Below are positions 47,060 to 56,909 of a stretch of DNA of 64,000 bases, one piece after another (position 1 is the first letter of the stretch; each line of letters opens with the position of its first letter). The DNA is from Rheinheimera pacifica (lineage in GTDB: Bacteria; Pseudomonadota; Gammaproteobacteria; Enterobacterales; Alteromonadaceae): NCBI RefSeq assembly GCF_024809855.1, contig NZ_JANUEM010000012.1:1-64000 (forward strand). Reading direction: 5' to 3'. The notes under the pieces were generated by a model. The model saw nothing but the letters and a program-made list of their open reading frames with translations, searched no databases and had not been told where the DNA came from. The position numbers and the translations under genes were made by a program.

Positions 47060-48184
47060 TTAATTGTCTTTATTTTCCAAACCCTCAATGGTAACACCAG
47101 ACAGGAACCCGGCCCCTTTGGTATCGCCACTGCGCAGTTTAATCATCAGGCGTAAGTCGTTCGGTGAATCAGCATGGTGAATAGCGTCAGCATAAGTAAT
47201 CTGGCCACGCTGATATAAATCGTATAGTGCCTGATCAAAGGTTTGCATTCCCAACTCGCGTGACTTTGTCATTACTGCTTTAATTTCGCCCATTTCACCG
47301 CGGGCAATTAAATCGGCAATTAACGGAGAATTCAGCAATACCTCAATGGCGGCCAGCCGGCCATGGCCATCGGCAGTAGGAATAAGCTGCTGCGCGACGA
47401 TACCACGCAGGTTTAATGACAAATCAAACAGTAACTTCTGGTGCATCTCTTTGGACACCAGATGCATAATACGATCGATCGCCTGGTTGGCATTGTTGGC
47501 GTGCAGTGTGGCAATACATAAATGGCCGGTTTCTGCAAACGACAGGGCATATTCCATGGTGTCCTGACTGCGGATTTCACCAATTAAGATCACATCCGGA
47601 GCCTGACGTAACGAGCTTTTCAGTGCGGCTGCAAATGATTCTGTATCGATACCCACTTCGCGCTGGGTAATTAAACTTTTATGGTGTTCATGCACAAACT
47701 CAATCGGGTCTTCTATTGTCAGAATATGGCCCTTGGCATTGCGGTTACGGTACCCCAGCAAAGCTGCCAGCGATGTTGACTTACCGGTACCGGTACCGCC
47801 GACAAACAGCACCAGGCCACGTTTAGACATGATCACTTCTTTCATGATTGGTGGCAGGCCTAAATCGTCCACATTAGGAATTTTAGTAATAATACGCCGC
47901 ACAACCATACCAGCACAGTCGCGCTGCCAGAATGCAGATACCCGGAACCGCCCCGCCTCATTGGCAATAGCAAAGTTGCACTCTTTGCTGCTCATAAATT
48001 CTTGCTGCTGTTTGTCGTTCATCGCCGATAGCACCAATTTTAATGAGGCTGCATCTGTCAGCGGGGTTTCATCTATAGGCGTCATTTCACCGTTTATCTT
48101 TGCCGCTACCGGCATACCGGCAGTAACAAACATATCAGATGCTTTTACAGCTACCATTTTTTCCAGAAAATCAACCAGCTGCAT
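47060..48184 (-). CDS. pilU: type IV pilus retraction ATPase PilU
   Basis: Hexameric GspE/PilT-family motor that assists PilT in pilus retraction. Walker A is FVGGTGTGKSTSLAAL near residue 132. Also present are an Asp box (ILTIEDPIEFVHEHH), LRQAPDVILIGEIR (Walker B) and ETGHLCIATLHANNA (His box). At 374 residues it fits PilU (about 380). It starts 6 bases after pilT, the usual order. Confidence 0.95.
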   Translation of the reverse strand: MQLVDFLEKMVAVKASDMFVTAGMPVAAKINGEMTPIDETPLTDAASLKLVLSAMNDKQQQEFMSSKECNFAIANEAGRFRVSAFWQRDCAGMVVRRIITKIPNVDDLGLPPIMKEVIMSKRGLVLFVGGTGTGKSTSLAALLGYRNRNAKGHILTIEDPIEFVHEHHKSLITQREVGIDTESFAAALKSSLRQAPDVILIGEIRSQDTMEYALSFAETGHLCIATLHANNANQAIDRIMHLVSKEMHQKLLFDLSLNLRGIVAQQLIPTADGHGRLAAIEVLLNSPLIADLIARGEMGEIKAVMTKSRELGMQTFDQALYDLYQRGQITYADAIHHADSPNDLRLMIKLRSGDTKGAGFLSGVTIEGLENKDN

Positions 48185-48190
48185 AAGTGT

Positions 48191-49243
48191 TTATATCCTG
48201 CCCATGGCACCGAAGGTGTTTTTGTCCTGCGCTTTGGCCGCGGCATCTTTTGGTGATACCAAGCCCCGGTTTACCAGATTTACCAGGCATTGATCCATAG
48301 TTTGCATACCATGAGCTGCACCGGTTTGTATTACCGAATACATCTGGGCAATTTTATCTTCACGGATAAGGTTACGGATGGCCGGCAACCCAACCATGAT
48401 CTCGTGTGCGGCTATACGGCCACCGCCCACCTTTTTCAGCAGAGTTTGTGAAATAACCGCGCGCAGTGACTCTGACAACATCGAGCGCACCATATCTTTT
48501 TCTTCACCGGGGAAGACGTCAATAATACGGTCAATAGTTTTGGGGGCCGATGTGGTGTGCAAGGTACCAAACACCAAATGGCCTGTTTCAGCGGCAGTCA
48601 TTGCCAGACGAATCGTTTCCAGATCGCGTAATTCACCCACCAATATTACGTCAGGATCTTCACGCAGCGCTGAGCGCAAAGCATTGCTGAAACTATGGGT
48701 ATCGCGGTGCACTTCACGCTGGTTAATCAGGCTGGATTTATTGTTGTGCACAAACTCAATCGGATCTTCTATCGTCAGTATATGGTCATGGCGCATGGTG
48801 TTAATGTAGTCAATCATCGCCGCTAGGGTGGTGCTTTTACCTGAACCTGTCGGCCCGGTAACCAACACCAGGCCACGCGGGTTTTCAGCAATGGTTTTAA
48901 AGATCTCCGGCGCACCTAAATCATCCAGCGTTAACACCTCACTGGGTATAGTACGGAATACTGCCGCCGCGCCACGGTTTTGCACAAAGGCATTGACCCG
49001 GAACCGGGCCAGATTGGGCACTTCAAAAGAAAAGTCGGCTTCGAGGTGTTCTTCGTATTCTTTACGCTGCTTGTCAGTCATAATCTCGTACACCAGTGCA
49101 TGCACGTCTTTATGAGTCAGCGGCGGAATATTCAGCTTGCGCACATCACCATCAACCCGTATCAATGGCGGCACACCGGCGGAAAGGTGTAAGTCTGACG
49201 CTTTATGTTGCACACTAAAGGCTAATAATTCGGTAATATCCAT
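48191..49243 (-). CDS. pilT: type IV pilus retraction ATPase PilT
   Basis: Main retraction motor for twitching motility. Motifs are LVTGPTGSGKSTTLAAM (Walker A), LTIEDPIEFVHNN, LREDPDVILVGELRD and ETGHLVFGTLHTTSA. With the ATG at 49243 it is 350 residues (P. aeruginosa PilT 344) and starts MDITELLAFSVQHKASDLHL as the family does. Upstream codons to 49363 overlap divergent yggS and are rejected. It is divergent from yggS with 30 bases between. Confidence 0.96.
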   Translation of the reverse strand: MDITELLAFSVQHKASDLHLSAGVPPLIRVDGDVRKLNIPPLTHKDVHALVYEIMTDKQRKEYEEHLEADFSFEVPNLARFRVNAFVQNRGAAAVFRTIPSEVLTLDDLGAPEIFKTIAENPRGLVLVTGPTGSGKSTTLAAMIDYINTMRHDHILTIEDPIEFVHNNKSSLINQREVHRDTHSFSNALRSALREDPDVILVGELRDLETIRLAMTAAETGHLVFGTLHTTSAPKTIDRIIDVFPGEEKDMVRSMLSESLRAVISQTLLKKVGGGRIAAHEIMVGLPAIRNLIREDKIAQMYSVIQTGAAHGMQTMDQCLVNLVNRGLVSPKDAAAKAQDKNTFGAMGRI

Positions 49244-49273
49244 GACAATTTTTACTCTACGTTGCCAATCTTT

Positions 49274-49960
49274 ATGAATAACATAGCAGAACAACTTAAC
49301 CTCGCCTATCAGAACCTGACGGAAAAATTGCAGGCTTTGCCAGCGGCTAAATTCACACCGCAACTGCTGGCGGTGAGTAAAACCAAACCGGGATCTGCAA
49401 TCGTTGCCGCCTATCAGGCCGGGCAGCGCCAGTTTGCAGAAAACTACCCGCAGGAATTAGCCGAAAAAGTAGCGCAATTAAACAGTTATGCAGATATTAC
49501 CTGGCATTTTATCGGCCCGTTACAGTCAAATAAAACCCGGCTGGTAGCGGAAACCGCGCACTGGGTACACAGTATCGACCGGCTTAAAATTGCTGAGCGT
49601 TTAGCTGCACAGCGCCCGGCAATGCTCGGGCCACTTAAGGTGCTGCTACAGATTAATATCAGTAATGAACCCAGCAAAGCCGGTATTGCGCCAGCAGATA
49701 TGCTGCCATTAGCTACCGGTGTAAGCGCCCTGCCACAGCTGCAGCTAAAAGGGTTAATGGCCATACCGGCACCGGGTATGAGCGAACCGGCCTTTGCGGC
49801 CATGGCGCAACTGTCAAAAATATTACAGCAGCATTACCCGCAGGCAGATGAATTATCCATGGGCATGTCAGATGACTGGCCTTTGGCTCTGCGATATGGC
49901 GCAACTATGATACGATTAGGTACCGCAATTTTTGGCGCAAGAGATTATCACAAGGAATGA
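49274..49960 (+). CDS. yggS: YggS-family PLP homeostasis protein
   Basis: PLP-binding protein of the YggS/PROSC family that maintains vitamin B6 and amino-acid balance. It is a single TIM-barrel domain with the PLP lysine in LLAVSKTKPGSAIVAAYQAG, FAENYPQE, WHFIGPLQSNKT and LSMGMSDDWPLALRYGATMIRLGTAIFG. It is 228 residues. Start chosen at ATG 49274. It overlaps proC by four bases. Confidence 0.95.
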   Translation: MNNIAEQLNLAYQNLTEKLQALPAAKFTPQLLAVSKTKPGSAIVAAYQAGQRQFAENYPQELAEKVAQLNSYADITWHFIGPLQSNKTRLVAETAHWVHSIDRLKIAERLAAQRPAMLGPLKVLLQINISNEPSKAGIAPADMLPLATGVSALPQLQLKGLMAIPAPGMSEPAFAAMAQLSKILQQHYPQADELSMGMSDDWPLALRYGATMIRLGTAIFGARDYHKE

Positions 49961-50784
49961 CTACACAAATGAATGACAATACTGTCGCCTTTATCGGCGC
50001 TGGCAATATGGCCCGCTGCGTTATCGCTGCCATGGTGCGCGCAGGTTATCCGGCACAAAACATTATTGCCGCCAACCGCAGCCAGCCTAAGCTCACTGCG
50101 CTGGCAGCCGATTTTGGTATTCAAACCACGCTGGACAACATTGAAGCAGTAACCAAAGCCGATGTAATTGTGCTGGCCGTTAAACCACAAATGATGCAGG
50201 AATTGTGTGAAACGCTAATCAATGCCGCACCGGAGATAGCCGAAAAACTGTTTGTTACTCTGGCTGCCGGTATTACCGTAGCACGCTATCAGCAGTGGCT
50301 GGGTAAGGTGCGTTTGGTGCGCGCTATGCCTAATACGCCGTCACTGGTAGGATTAGGCGTTACCGGCCTGCTGCCACAGGGCTGCTCTAACTATGAGAAA
50401 GCCTTTGTTGATCATATGTTCAGTGGCACCGGCATGAATGTCTGGTTAGACAATGAAGTACAGATAGACCATGTTATTGCCGTTACCGGCAGCTCACCGG
50501 CCTATTTTTTCTTCTTTATGCAGGCCATGCAGCAAGTAGCAGAGCAATTGGGTTTTGACGCAGCACAAGCCAAACAAATGGTAGCGCAAACCGCGCTGGG
50601 CGCGGCAACCATGGCACTGAACAGCGATCACAGCTTTGCTGATTTGCGTGCACAGGTCACATCAAAAGGTGGCACAACGCACGAAGCAGTAACCACTTTT
50701 GCCAACCAGGGCCTTGAAAAAATGGTTTCAGATGCCATGTATGCCGCCATTAAACGGGCGCAGGAAATGGCGCAGAGTTTGTAA
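49957..50784 (+). CDS. proC: pyrroline-5-carboxylate reductase
   Basis: Last step of proline synthesis, NADPH-dependent. The Rossmann motif VAFIGAGNMARCV is near the N-terminus. Also seen are VLAVKPQMM, RAMPNTPSLVGLGVTG, GSSPAYFFFFMQAM and SKGGTTHEAVTTF. It is 275 residues. It may start at 49957 (overlapping ATGA) or the ATG at 49969. Middle gene of yggS-proC-yggT. Confidence 0.96.
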   Translation: MTTQMNDNTVAFIGAGNMARCVIAAMVRAGYPAQNIIAANRSQPKLTALAADFGIQTTLDNIEAVTKADVIVLAVKPQMMQELCETLINAAPEIAEKLFVTLAAGITVARYQQWLGKVRLVRAMPNTPSLVGLGVTGLLPQGCSNYEKAFVDHMFSGTGMNVWLDNEVQIDHVIAVTGSSPAYFFFFMQAMQQVAEQLGFDAAQAKQMVAQTALGAATMALNSDHSFADLRAQVTSKGGTTHEAVTTFANQGLEKMVSDAMYAAIKRAQEMAQSL

Positions 50785-50822
50785 TTTTCATCGTTGTTAT
50801 AATTTAAGATGCGGAGAGCCTG

Positions 50823-51362
50823 ATGCAAGCTGTGCTATTTCTGATTGATACTGCGTTTAGCCTGTACCTGATGGTCATGATATTACGCCTGTGGTTACAA
50901 CTGGTACGTGCCGACTTTTACAACCCGTTCAGCCAGTTTGTGGTAAAAGCCACCAACCCGCTGGTATTACCGCTACGCCGGGTTATTCCCAGCCTGGGCA
51001 GGCTGGATACCGCAACACTGCTGCTGGCATACAGCATTATGCTGGTAAAATTACTGGTGTTGCAGCTTATTCAGTTTGGCCAGATAGCGTTGATGCCCAG
51101 TTTAGTGCTATCGCTTATTTTTCTGGTAAAAGAAATACTTACCTTACTGTTCTGGATTTTAGTGATCCGTGCTTTGCTTAGCTGGTTTAGCCAGGGCCGC
51201 AGCCCGGTTGAGTATGTTATGCACCAGCTAACCGAGCCATTATTACGCCCTGTGCGTAATATTTTACCGCCACTGGGCGGGCTGGATTTATCGGTACTGG
51301 TTGTGCTGATTGGCCTGCAATTTTTAAACATTCTGTTTAGTAACTGGTTTCCGGGCTTTTGA
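50823..51362 (+). CDS. yggT: YggT family membrane protein
   Basis: The 179-residue inner-membrane protein has two repeats of the YGGT domain (about 1-95 and 100-178), each with paired hydrophobic segments and the [16 protein letters not shown] / [14 protein letters not shown] motif. Role in osmotic tolerance is proposed for the family. It overlaps the next gene by 4 bases. Confidence 0.93.
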   Translation: MQAVLFLIDTAFSLYLMVMILRLWLQLVRADFYNPFSQFVVKATNPLVLPLRRVIPSLGRLDTATLLLAYSIMLVKLLVLQLIQFGQIALMPSLVLSLIFLVKEILTLLFWILVIRALLSWFSQGRSPVEYVMHQLTEPLLRPVRNILPPLGGLDLSVLVVLIGLQFLNILFSNWFPGF

Positions 51363-51655
51363 TTGCAGTAACCCGGTGCGGGGCGGATATACGGTTAAAA
51401 CTGTATGTTCAGCCCAAAGCCAGCCGCGACGCCTGGGTTGAGCTGCATGGTGACGAGATCAAAGTTGCCATTACAGCACCGCCGGTAGATGGCAAAGCCA
51501 ATACCCATTTGCAAAAGTTTCTGGCTAAAAGCTTTGCCGTAGCCAAATCGCAGGTAGTGATTGAAAAAGGTGAAACCGGGCGGCATAAAACGATACTGAT
51601 AATGGCGCCTAATCAGTTGCCAGAGCTGGTGAAAAACCAACTGACAACCGCCTAA
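51359..51655 (+). CDS. yggU: DUF167 family protein YggU
   Basis: The 98-residue protein has [41 protein letters not shown] and [14 protein letters not shown] as two or three conserved blocks of the YggU/DUF167 family, function unknown. The TTG at 51359 overlaps the yggT stop (TTGA) and gives the family N-terminus IAVTR; I see no ATG that fits better. Confidence 0.93.
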   Translation: MIAVTRCGADIRLKLYVQPKASRDAWVELHGDEIKVAITAPPVDGKANTHLQKFLAKSFAVAKSQVVIEKGETGRHKTILIMAPNQLPELVKNQLTTA

Positions 51656-51695
51656 ACCACTATACTTAATAGCCTGTGCCAATACCGAGGTAACC

Positions 51696-52118
51696 ATGAA
51701 ACACATTATTACCGCCCTGTTGTTGGGCCTTGCCATTAGCTTTAGCGCGGTGGCTGAACAAAAAAAACAACTGGGTAATTGGGACGTACACTACATTGCT
51801 TTTCCTGCTCCGTTGCTAACACCGGAAATAGCCCTGCAATACCAGCTGCAACGCAGTAAATATAATGCGGTTATTAATATCTCGGTACTGGACAAAAACA
51901 GCCAGCAAGCGCAAAAAGTGGTGCTAAGCGGCACTGCCAAAGATTTACAGGGCCGCCAGCGTAAACTGGAATTTACCGAAGTGGTAGAAGGCAATGCCGT
52001 ATATTATCTGGCGCAGTTACCCTTTTATAACGAACAGCGTTTTAGCTTTGCTATTACCGTAGCCAGTGGCAATGAATCGCAATTACTCCAGTTCGACCAG
52101 ACCTTTTACGTAGATTAA
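51696..52118 (+). CDS. DUF4426 family protein, exported
   Basis: The 140-residue protein has a signal peptide ending FSAVAEQKKQ near residue 21, then a beta-rich domain with GNWDVHYIAFPAPLLTPEIA as its hallmark. It matches DUF4426, of unknown function, and is probably periplasmic. It lies between yggU and rdgB, 12 bases before the latter, its usual place in Alteromonadales and vibrios. Confidence 0.88.
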   Translation: MKHIITALLLGLAISFSAVAEQKKQLGNWDVHYIAFPAPLLTPEIALQYQLQRSKYNAVINISVLDKNSQQAQKVVLSGTAKDLQGRQRKLEFTEVVEGNAVYYLAQLPFYNEQRFSFAITVASGNESQLLQFDQTFYVD

Positions 52119-52130
52119 AAAGAGTTTCCG

Positions 52131-52727
52131 ATGACACAAAAAATTGTGCTGGCTACCGGCAATAAAGGCAAAGTAGCAGAGCTGTCGCAAATGCTGGCAC
52201 CGCACCACTACCAGATAGTGCCACAAACTGAACTTGGCGTAACCGATGCCGACGAAACCGGCCTGACCTTTATTGAAAATGCTATTTTAAAAGCCCGCCA
52301 TGCTGCTTTGGCTACCGGTTTACCGGCTATAGCTGATGACTCCGGCCTGTCGGTTGACGCGCTCGGCGGCGCACCCGGCATATACTCGGCGCGCTACGCC
52401 GGTGAAGCAGCCACTGATGCCGCTAATATCACTAAATTGCTAAATGCATTGCAAAATGTACCACCGGCACAGCGCACAGCGCAGTTTCATTGTGTGCTGG
52501 TATATTTACGCCATGCTGAAGATCCCACTCCGCTGGTATGCCATGGCATATGGCACGGTGAAATTACGCTGGCTGCAGCGGGCAATGGTGGTTTTGGCTA
52601 CGACCCGGTGTTTTATATTGCCTCAGAAGGCTGTACCAGCGCAGAGCTAAGCCGCGAACGTAAACAACAGCTTAGCCATCGCGGTAAAGCACTGGCGCAA
52701 TTACTTAACCAGCTGCAGGCGCATTAA
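52131..52727 (+). CDS. rdgB: XTP/dITP diphosphatase
   Basis: House-cleaning nucleotide pyrophosphatase that removes non-canonical purine triphosphates. Motifs are [53 protein letters not shown] and [11 protein letters not shown]. It is 198 residues. hemW starts two bases after its stop. Confidence 0.96.
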   Translation: MTQKIVLATGNKGKVAELSQMLAPHHYQIVPQTELGVTDADETGLTFIENAILKARHAALATGLPAIADDSGLSVDALGGAPGIYSARYAGEAATDAANITKLLNALQNVPPAQRTAQFHCVLVYLRHAEDPTPLVCHGIWHGEITLAAAGNGGFGYDPVFYIASEGCTSAELSRERKQQLSHRGKALAQLLNQLQAH

Positions 52728-52729
52728 AA

Positions 52730-53872
52730 GTGGCACTGCAGTTACCGCCGCTGGCGCTGTATATTCATATTCCCTGGTGTATTCAAAAATGCCCCTACTG
52801 CGACTTTAACTCGCATGCAGTAAAACAAGGGATTCCTGAGCAGGAGTATATTGCCCACCTGCTGGCCGACTTAGAGCAAGACTTGCCCTTAGTAACCGGG
52901 CGTAGCCTAAGCAGTATTTTTATTGGCGGTGGCACGCCCAGCGTGTTTTCTGCTGCAGGCATTAGCCAGATTTTAACCGGCGTAAAACAGCGACTAAACT
53001 GCGATGCCGATATGGAAGTCACCATGGAAGCCAACCCGGGTACGGTAGAAGCCGAACGTTTTGCCGCTTATGTGCAGGCAGGCGTAACGCGGTTTTCTAT
53101 TGGTGTGCAAAGCTTCCAAACCGCGCAATTACAAGCGCTGGGCCGTATTCACGATAGCGGCGAAGCTATACGGGCGGCACAGCTGGCACAAAACCTGCCC
53201 CTTGACAGCTTTAACCTCGATTTAATGCACGGCCTGCCACAGCAGGATGTTAGCGGCGCACTGGCCGATTTACAGCAAGCCATAGATTTAGCCCCGCCGC
53301 ATTTGTCGTGGTATCAGCTAACCATTGAGCCTAATACGGCCTTTGCCTCGCGCCCGCCGGTACTGCCACCAGATGATACGCTGTGGGACATTCAGCAGCA
53401 GGGCCTGGCGCTGTTGCAGCAACATGGTTATCAGCAGTATGAAATTTCGGCCTACAGCCAACCCGGCCATCAGTGCAAACATAACCTGAACTACTGGCGC
53501 TACGGCGACTACTTAGGCATTGGTTGCGGTGCGCATGGCAAAATTACCCTGCCCTCACGCAACGCAATTTTACGCACAGTGAAAATTAAACACCCCAAAG
53601 GCTATATGGATATCAGCCGTGGCTATATGGACAGCCGCGAACAGGTTGAGGCCGAAGACCGGCCATTTGAGTTTTTTATGAATCGTTTTCGCCTGCTGGA
53701 ACCCTGCCCGATAGCCGATTTTACTGCTTACACCGGTTTACCGCTTAGTACAGTTACCAGCGCTATTAGCGATGCCGGGCAAAAAGGCCTGCTCAGCGTT
53801 AGCGCCACGCACTGGCAGGTTACCGACAAAGGCGCACGCTACCTGAACGATTTACTCACCTTGTTTATCTAG
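52730..53872 (+). CDS. hemW: radical SAM heme chaperone HemW
   Basis: Radical SAM protein that binds and delivers heme, and was once annotated as a coproporphyrinogen oxidase. The 4Fe-4S motif is CIQKCPYC near residues 17-24. Other signs are FIGGGTPSVF, EANPGTVEAERF, GVQSFQTAQLQALGR and YEISAYSQPGHQCKHNLNYW. It is 380 residues. It starts with GTG two bases after rdgB, the last gene of the cluster. Confidence 0.95.
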   Translation: MALQLPPLALYIHIPWCIQKCPYCDFNSHAVKQGIPEQEYIAHLLADLEQDLPLVTGRSLSSIFIGGGTPSVFSAAGISQILTGVKQRLNCDADMEVTMEANPGTVEAERFAAYVQAGVTRFSIGVQSFQTAQLQALGRIHDSGEAIRAAQLAQNLPLDSFNLDLMHGLPQQDVSGALADLQQAIDLAPPHLSWYQLTIEPNTAFASRPPVLPPDDTLWDIQQQGLALLQQHGYQQYEISAYSQPGHQCKHNLNYWRYGDYLGIGCGAHGKITLPSRNAILRTVKIKHPKGYMDISRGYMDSREQVEAEDRPFEFFMNRFRLLEPCPIADFTAYTGLPLSTVTSAISDAGQKGLLSVSATHWQVTDKGARYLNDLLTLFI

Positions 53873-53967
53873 GGCTGATTCACATACCATTGCGATACAT
53901 TGCCTTTTCATCTGCGGCCAGTTGCGTAGAATAAAACCATTACTCTAACAATAAGACAGGAACCTGT

Positions 53968-55815
53968 ATGAAAACCGCCTTTACCCGCAAAGCCTTGCTG
54001 CCACTTGCCATCACAGCAGCTTTACTGGCAGGCTGCGGCCCGCAGCAAAACCAGAGCCCACAGCACAGCAATACACCGTCAGCAGTGGTAACACCGTCTG
54101 AATCAGATAAAGCCAATGCCCTGTTTGAACAAATATTTATGGATGAAGTGCGGCGTGATCCGCTACGGCAAACCCGGCTGGGCATTAAAGATGACTACGA
54201 TAAATGGCAGGATTTATCCGATACTCACTTTGAAGCAGACATCGCCCTTACCCAACAGCATTTAACCATGTTAAAAGCCATTGATGTCAGCAAACTGGAC
54301 GACAGTACCCGCATCAGTTATTTGCTAATGCAGCAAAACCTGCAGCAAAACCTGGATGAAGCCAAATGGCGGCTGTATAGCTACCCGGTTAACCAGATGT
54401 TTGGCACACACTCGCAGGTGCCATCAGTGCTAATCAACCAACACAGCATCAGCAGCGAAAGTGATGCTAAAGCTTATATCGCCCGGTTAAATGCGGTACC
54501 TGCACTATTTAATCAGCTGCAGGAGCAACTGAAAAAGCGCGCTGAGCTTGGTATTATTCCACCCAAATTTGTGTTCCCGCTGGTACTGTCAGCCAGTGAA
54601 AATGTTATTAAAGGCGCGCCGTTTGATACCGGTGCCGACAGTACCTTACTGGCCGATTTCAGTAAAAAGATTAGCCAGCTTAACGTTGATGATCACGCGA
54701 AAAAATTGTTGATGGATGAAGCCAGAGTAGCGCTGTTAACCAGTGTTAAACCGGCCTATACCAGCTTAATCCGCTATTTAAATACGCTGGAACAACAAGC
54801 CGGTACCGTTGACGGCGTATGGCGGTTTAAAGACGGTGCCGCATTTTACAATGATGAGCTAAAACGCATTACTACCACCAATTTAACAGCCGATGAAATA
54901 CACCAGATTGGCCTGGATGAAGTCGCCCGCATTCATGCAGAAATGCAGGCTATTATGCAAAAAACCGGCTTTAACGGTGACTTAAAAGCCTTCTTCCGGT
55001 TTATGCAAACCGATCCACAGTTTTACTACCCGGATACTGAAGAGGGCAAAGCGGCCTACCTGGCTGAAGCTACTGCCGTTATCGACAATATGCGCGCCCG
55101 GCTGGACGAGTTGTTTTTAGTAAAACCTAAAGCCGACATGATAGTAAAAGCGGTAGAGGCGTTCCGTGAGCAAAGCGCCGGCAAAGCGTTTTACCAGCGC
55201 CCGTCGATGGACGGCAGCCGCCCCGGTATTTACTACGCCAACCTGTACCGCATGAGCGATATGCCCAAATACGAGCTGGAAGCACTGGCTTACCATGAAG
55301 GGATCCCGGGCCACCACATGCAACTGGCCATAGCACAGGAACTGGAAGACATGCCCAAGTTCCGCCGTTTTGGCAGCTACACCGCCTATATTGAAGGCTG
55401 GGGCTTATATACCGAATTACTGCCCAAAGAAATCGGCCTGTATCAGGATCCCTACTCAGATTTTGGCCGTTTAGCAATGGAGCTGTGGCGCGCCTGCCGT
55501 TTAGTGGTAGATACCGGTATTCACGCCAAAAAGTGGAGCCGCGAACAAGCAATACAATACCTGCTGGATAACACACCCAATACACAAACAGCAGTAGAAA
55601 AAGCCATAGAACGCTATATCGTTATGCCCGCCCAGGCTACGGCTTACAAAATTGGTATGATCAAAATTATCGAACTACGCGAAAAAGCCAAAACTGAGCT
55701 GGGCGATAAGTTTGATATCCGCCAGTTCCACGATGTGGTGCTGAAAAACGGCGCAGTGCCGCTGGATGTATTAGAGCAACTGGTAGACGAATATATTACG
55801 GCTACTAAAGCCTGA
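53968..55815 (+). CDS. DUF885 family lipoprotein, putative metallopeptidase
   Basis: The 615-residue protein has a lipobox (LLAGC, Cys 23), a Ser/Gln-rich linker and a DUF885 domain with the HEGIPGHH zinc-like motif near residue 440. It also has YIEGWGLYTE and FGRLAMELWRACR. Members are uncharacterised periplasmic or outer-membrane-bound peptidase-like proteins related to thermolysin-type helices. Monocistronic, with its own 5' region and a palindromic terminator after it. Confidence 0.9.
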   Translation: MKTAFTRKALLPLAITAALLAGCGPQQNQSPQHSNTPSAVVTPSESDKANALFEQIFMDEVRRDPLRQTRLGIKDDYDKWQDLSDTHFEADIALTQQHLTMLKAIDVSKLDDSTRISYLLMQQNLQQNLDEAKWRLYSYPVNQMFGTHSQVPSVLINQHSISSESDAKAYIARLNAVPALFNQLQEQLKKRAELGIIPPKFVFPLVLSASENVIKGAPFDTGADSTLLADFSKKISQLNVDDHAKKLLMDEARVALLTSVKPAYTSLIRYLNTLEQQAGTVDGVWRFKDGAAFYNDELKRITTTNLTADEIHQIGLDEVARIHAEMQAIMQKTGFNGDLKAFFRFMQTDPQFYYPDTEEGKAAYLAEATAVIDNMRARLDELFLVKPKADMIVKAVEAFREQSAGKAFYQRPSMDGSRPGIYYANLYRMSDMPKYELEALAYHEGIPGHHMQLAIAQELEDMPKFRRFGSYTAYIEGWGLYTELLPKEIGLYQDPYSDFGRLAMELWRACRLVVDTGIHAKKWSREQAIQYLLDNTPNTQTAVEKAIERYIVMPAQATAYKIGMIKIIELREKAKTELGDKFDIRQFHDVVLKNGAVPLDVLEQLVDEYITATKA

Positions 55816-55834
55816 TAGCATTTAGCTGCCTCAC

Positions 55835-55868
55835 AACAACAAGCCGGTCAATTGACCGGCTTGTTGTT
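55835..55868 (+). terminator. terminator after the DUF885 gene
   Basis: AACAACAAGCCGGTCAA followed by TTGACCGGCTTGTTGTT: a perfect 17-base-arm palindrome, then TTTCG. It would work in both directions. Confidence 0.85.
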
Positions 55869-55920
55869 TTTCGCTGCACTGAAGTATTTATTTAGCTACC
55901 GGTAAAGTTTGCACACTACG

Positions 55921-56098
55921 CTATAAATTATGCGCTTTACCTGCGGCTACCAGGTAACTACGACGGGTAATGTCTGTTAAATATAACAGGCCGCCCCCTC
56001 TGCAGTAATAATGGCACCCCCCCAGATTTGAAAGGCCCTGCAGCCTAATACCACCTCAAGCTGAAACACTGCAGGATACCTTTTTACTGCAAGCGGCA
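55921..56098 (-). pseudogene. possible decayed coding remnant
   Basis: Two adjacent minus-strand frames read as plausible protein: PLAVKRYPAVFQLEVVLG... ending GGAIITAEGAACYI, and, after a one-base shift, GLLYLTDITRRSYLVAAGKAHNL then stop. The break lies near a run of seven G and a run of five G on the minus strand. I cannot name the family. No start codon with a ribosome site was found. The rest of the gap 55869-56176 shows nothing else. Confidence 0.2.
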
Positions 56099-56176
56099 CA
56101 GATAGTGCTTAGTTTAAAGTAAGCAACAAAAGTTTAAGCAAGCATAACCTCTGACTGATAACCGAAGGAGCCTGTT

Positions 56177-56350
56177 ATGGCCGTTACCGCAACTGATCCT
56201 ATTAAAATTATTTTCGCAATAATCCTGCCACCACTGGGGGTTTTTCTCGAAGTAGGCCTTAAAGGCCATTTCTGGCTTAGCATTCTGCTAACGCTGTTTG
56301 GCTTTATCCCCGGCATTATCCATGCGCTGTATGTGATTTTGAAACACTAG
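56177..56350 (+). CDS. Pmp3/YqaE family small membrane protein
   Basis: A 57-residue frame opens with ATG at 56177 behind a strong AAGGAG site. It reads MAVTATDPIKIIFAIILPPL, then GVFLEVGLKGHFWLS, ILLTLFGFIPGIIHALYV and ILKH. These are the two hydrophobic helices and the PPLGVFLE-G and T-xGFIPGIIHALY motifs of the Pmp3/YqaE (stress-related, membrane-potential) family. The chain length is typical. Monocistronic, 46 bases before the next gene. Confidence 0.9.
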   Translation: MAVTATDPIKIIFAIILPPLGVFLEVGLKGHFWLSILLTLFGFIPGIIHALYVILKH

Positions 56351-56396
56351 CACCGGTTAAAAACAACCTTATTCCGATAAACAAACAGGAGGAATT

Positions 56397-56885
56397 ATGT
56401 CCAGCCCGGAGCATAAGCAAAAAATCTGGCAGCTTATTAAACAGATAAAAACAGCCATGCTGACAACCCGCCACGGTGATGAGCTAAGATCCCGTCCTAT
56501 GGTGTTAGTGCAGGACGAGTACGACGGCACACTATGGTTTTATACTGATTTATCCACGGAAAAAGTGCTGGAAATAGAGCGTGATCATGATGTTTGTTTA
56601 ACTTTCGCCGATGCTGACAATCAGGTGTATGTATCATTGACCGGCGTTGGTCGCGCTACTCGCGATAAAACGCTGATCAATAAATACTGGAACCCGTTTG
56701 TTGCAGCCTGGTTTCCTGACGGTAAAAAATCGCCGAATGTCGGTATGCTGGAAATTAAAGTGCAAAAAGGCGAGCATTGGGACAGCGACAGCAGCGCTAT
56801 GGTAAAAATGTTTAAAACAGTACAGGCGAAGGTTAAAGGTGAGCAGCCAAACCTTGGCGAACACGAAAAATTCGGCACAAAATAG
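56397..56885 (+). CDS. pyridoxamine 5'-phosphate oxidase-like (general stress) protein
   Basis: The 162-residue protein has a split-barrel FMN-binding fold with TAMLTTRHGDELRSRPMV, GTLWFYTDLSTEKVLEIERD and VSLTGVGRATRDK. It resembles the general-stress protein 26 group rather than biosynthetic PdxH. It probably binds FMN; substrate unknown. An AGGAGG site sits just before its ATG. It follows the Pmp3-like gene on the same strand. Confidence 0.88.
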   Translation: MSSPEHKQKIWQLIKQIKTAMLTTRHGDELRSRPMVLVQDEYDGTLWFYTDLSTEKVLEIERDHDVCLTFADADNQVYVSLTGVGRATRDKTLINKYWNPFVAAWFPDGKKSPNVGMLEIKVQKGEHWDSDSSAMVKMFKTVQAKVKGEQPNLGEHEKFGTK

Positions 56886-56909
56886 TAGCTTGTTTAGCAG
56901 CAAAAATAC

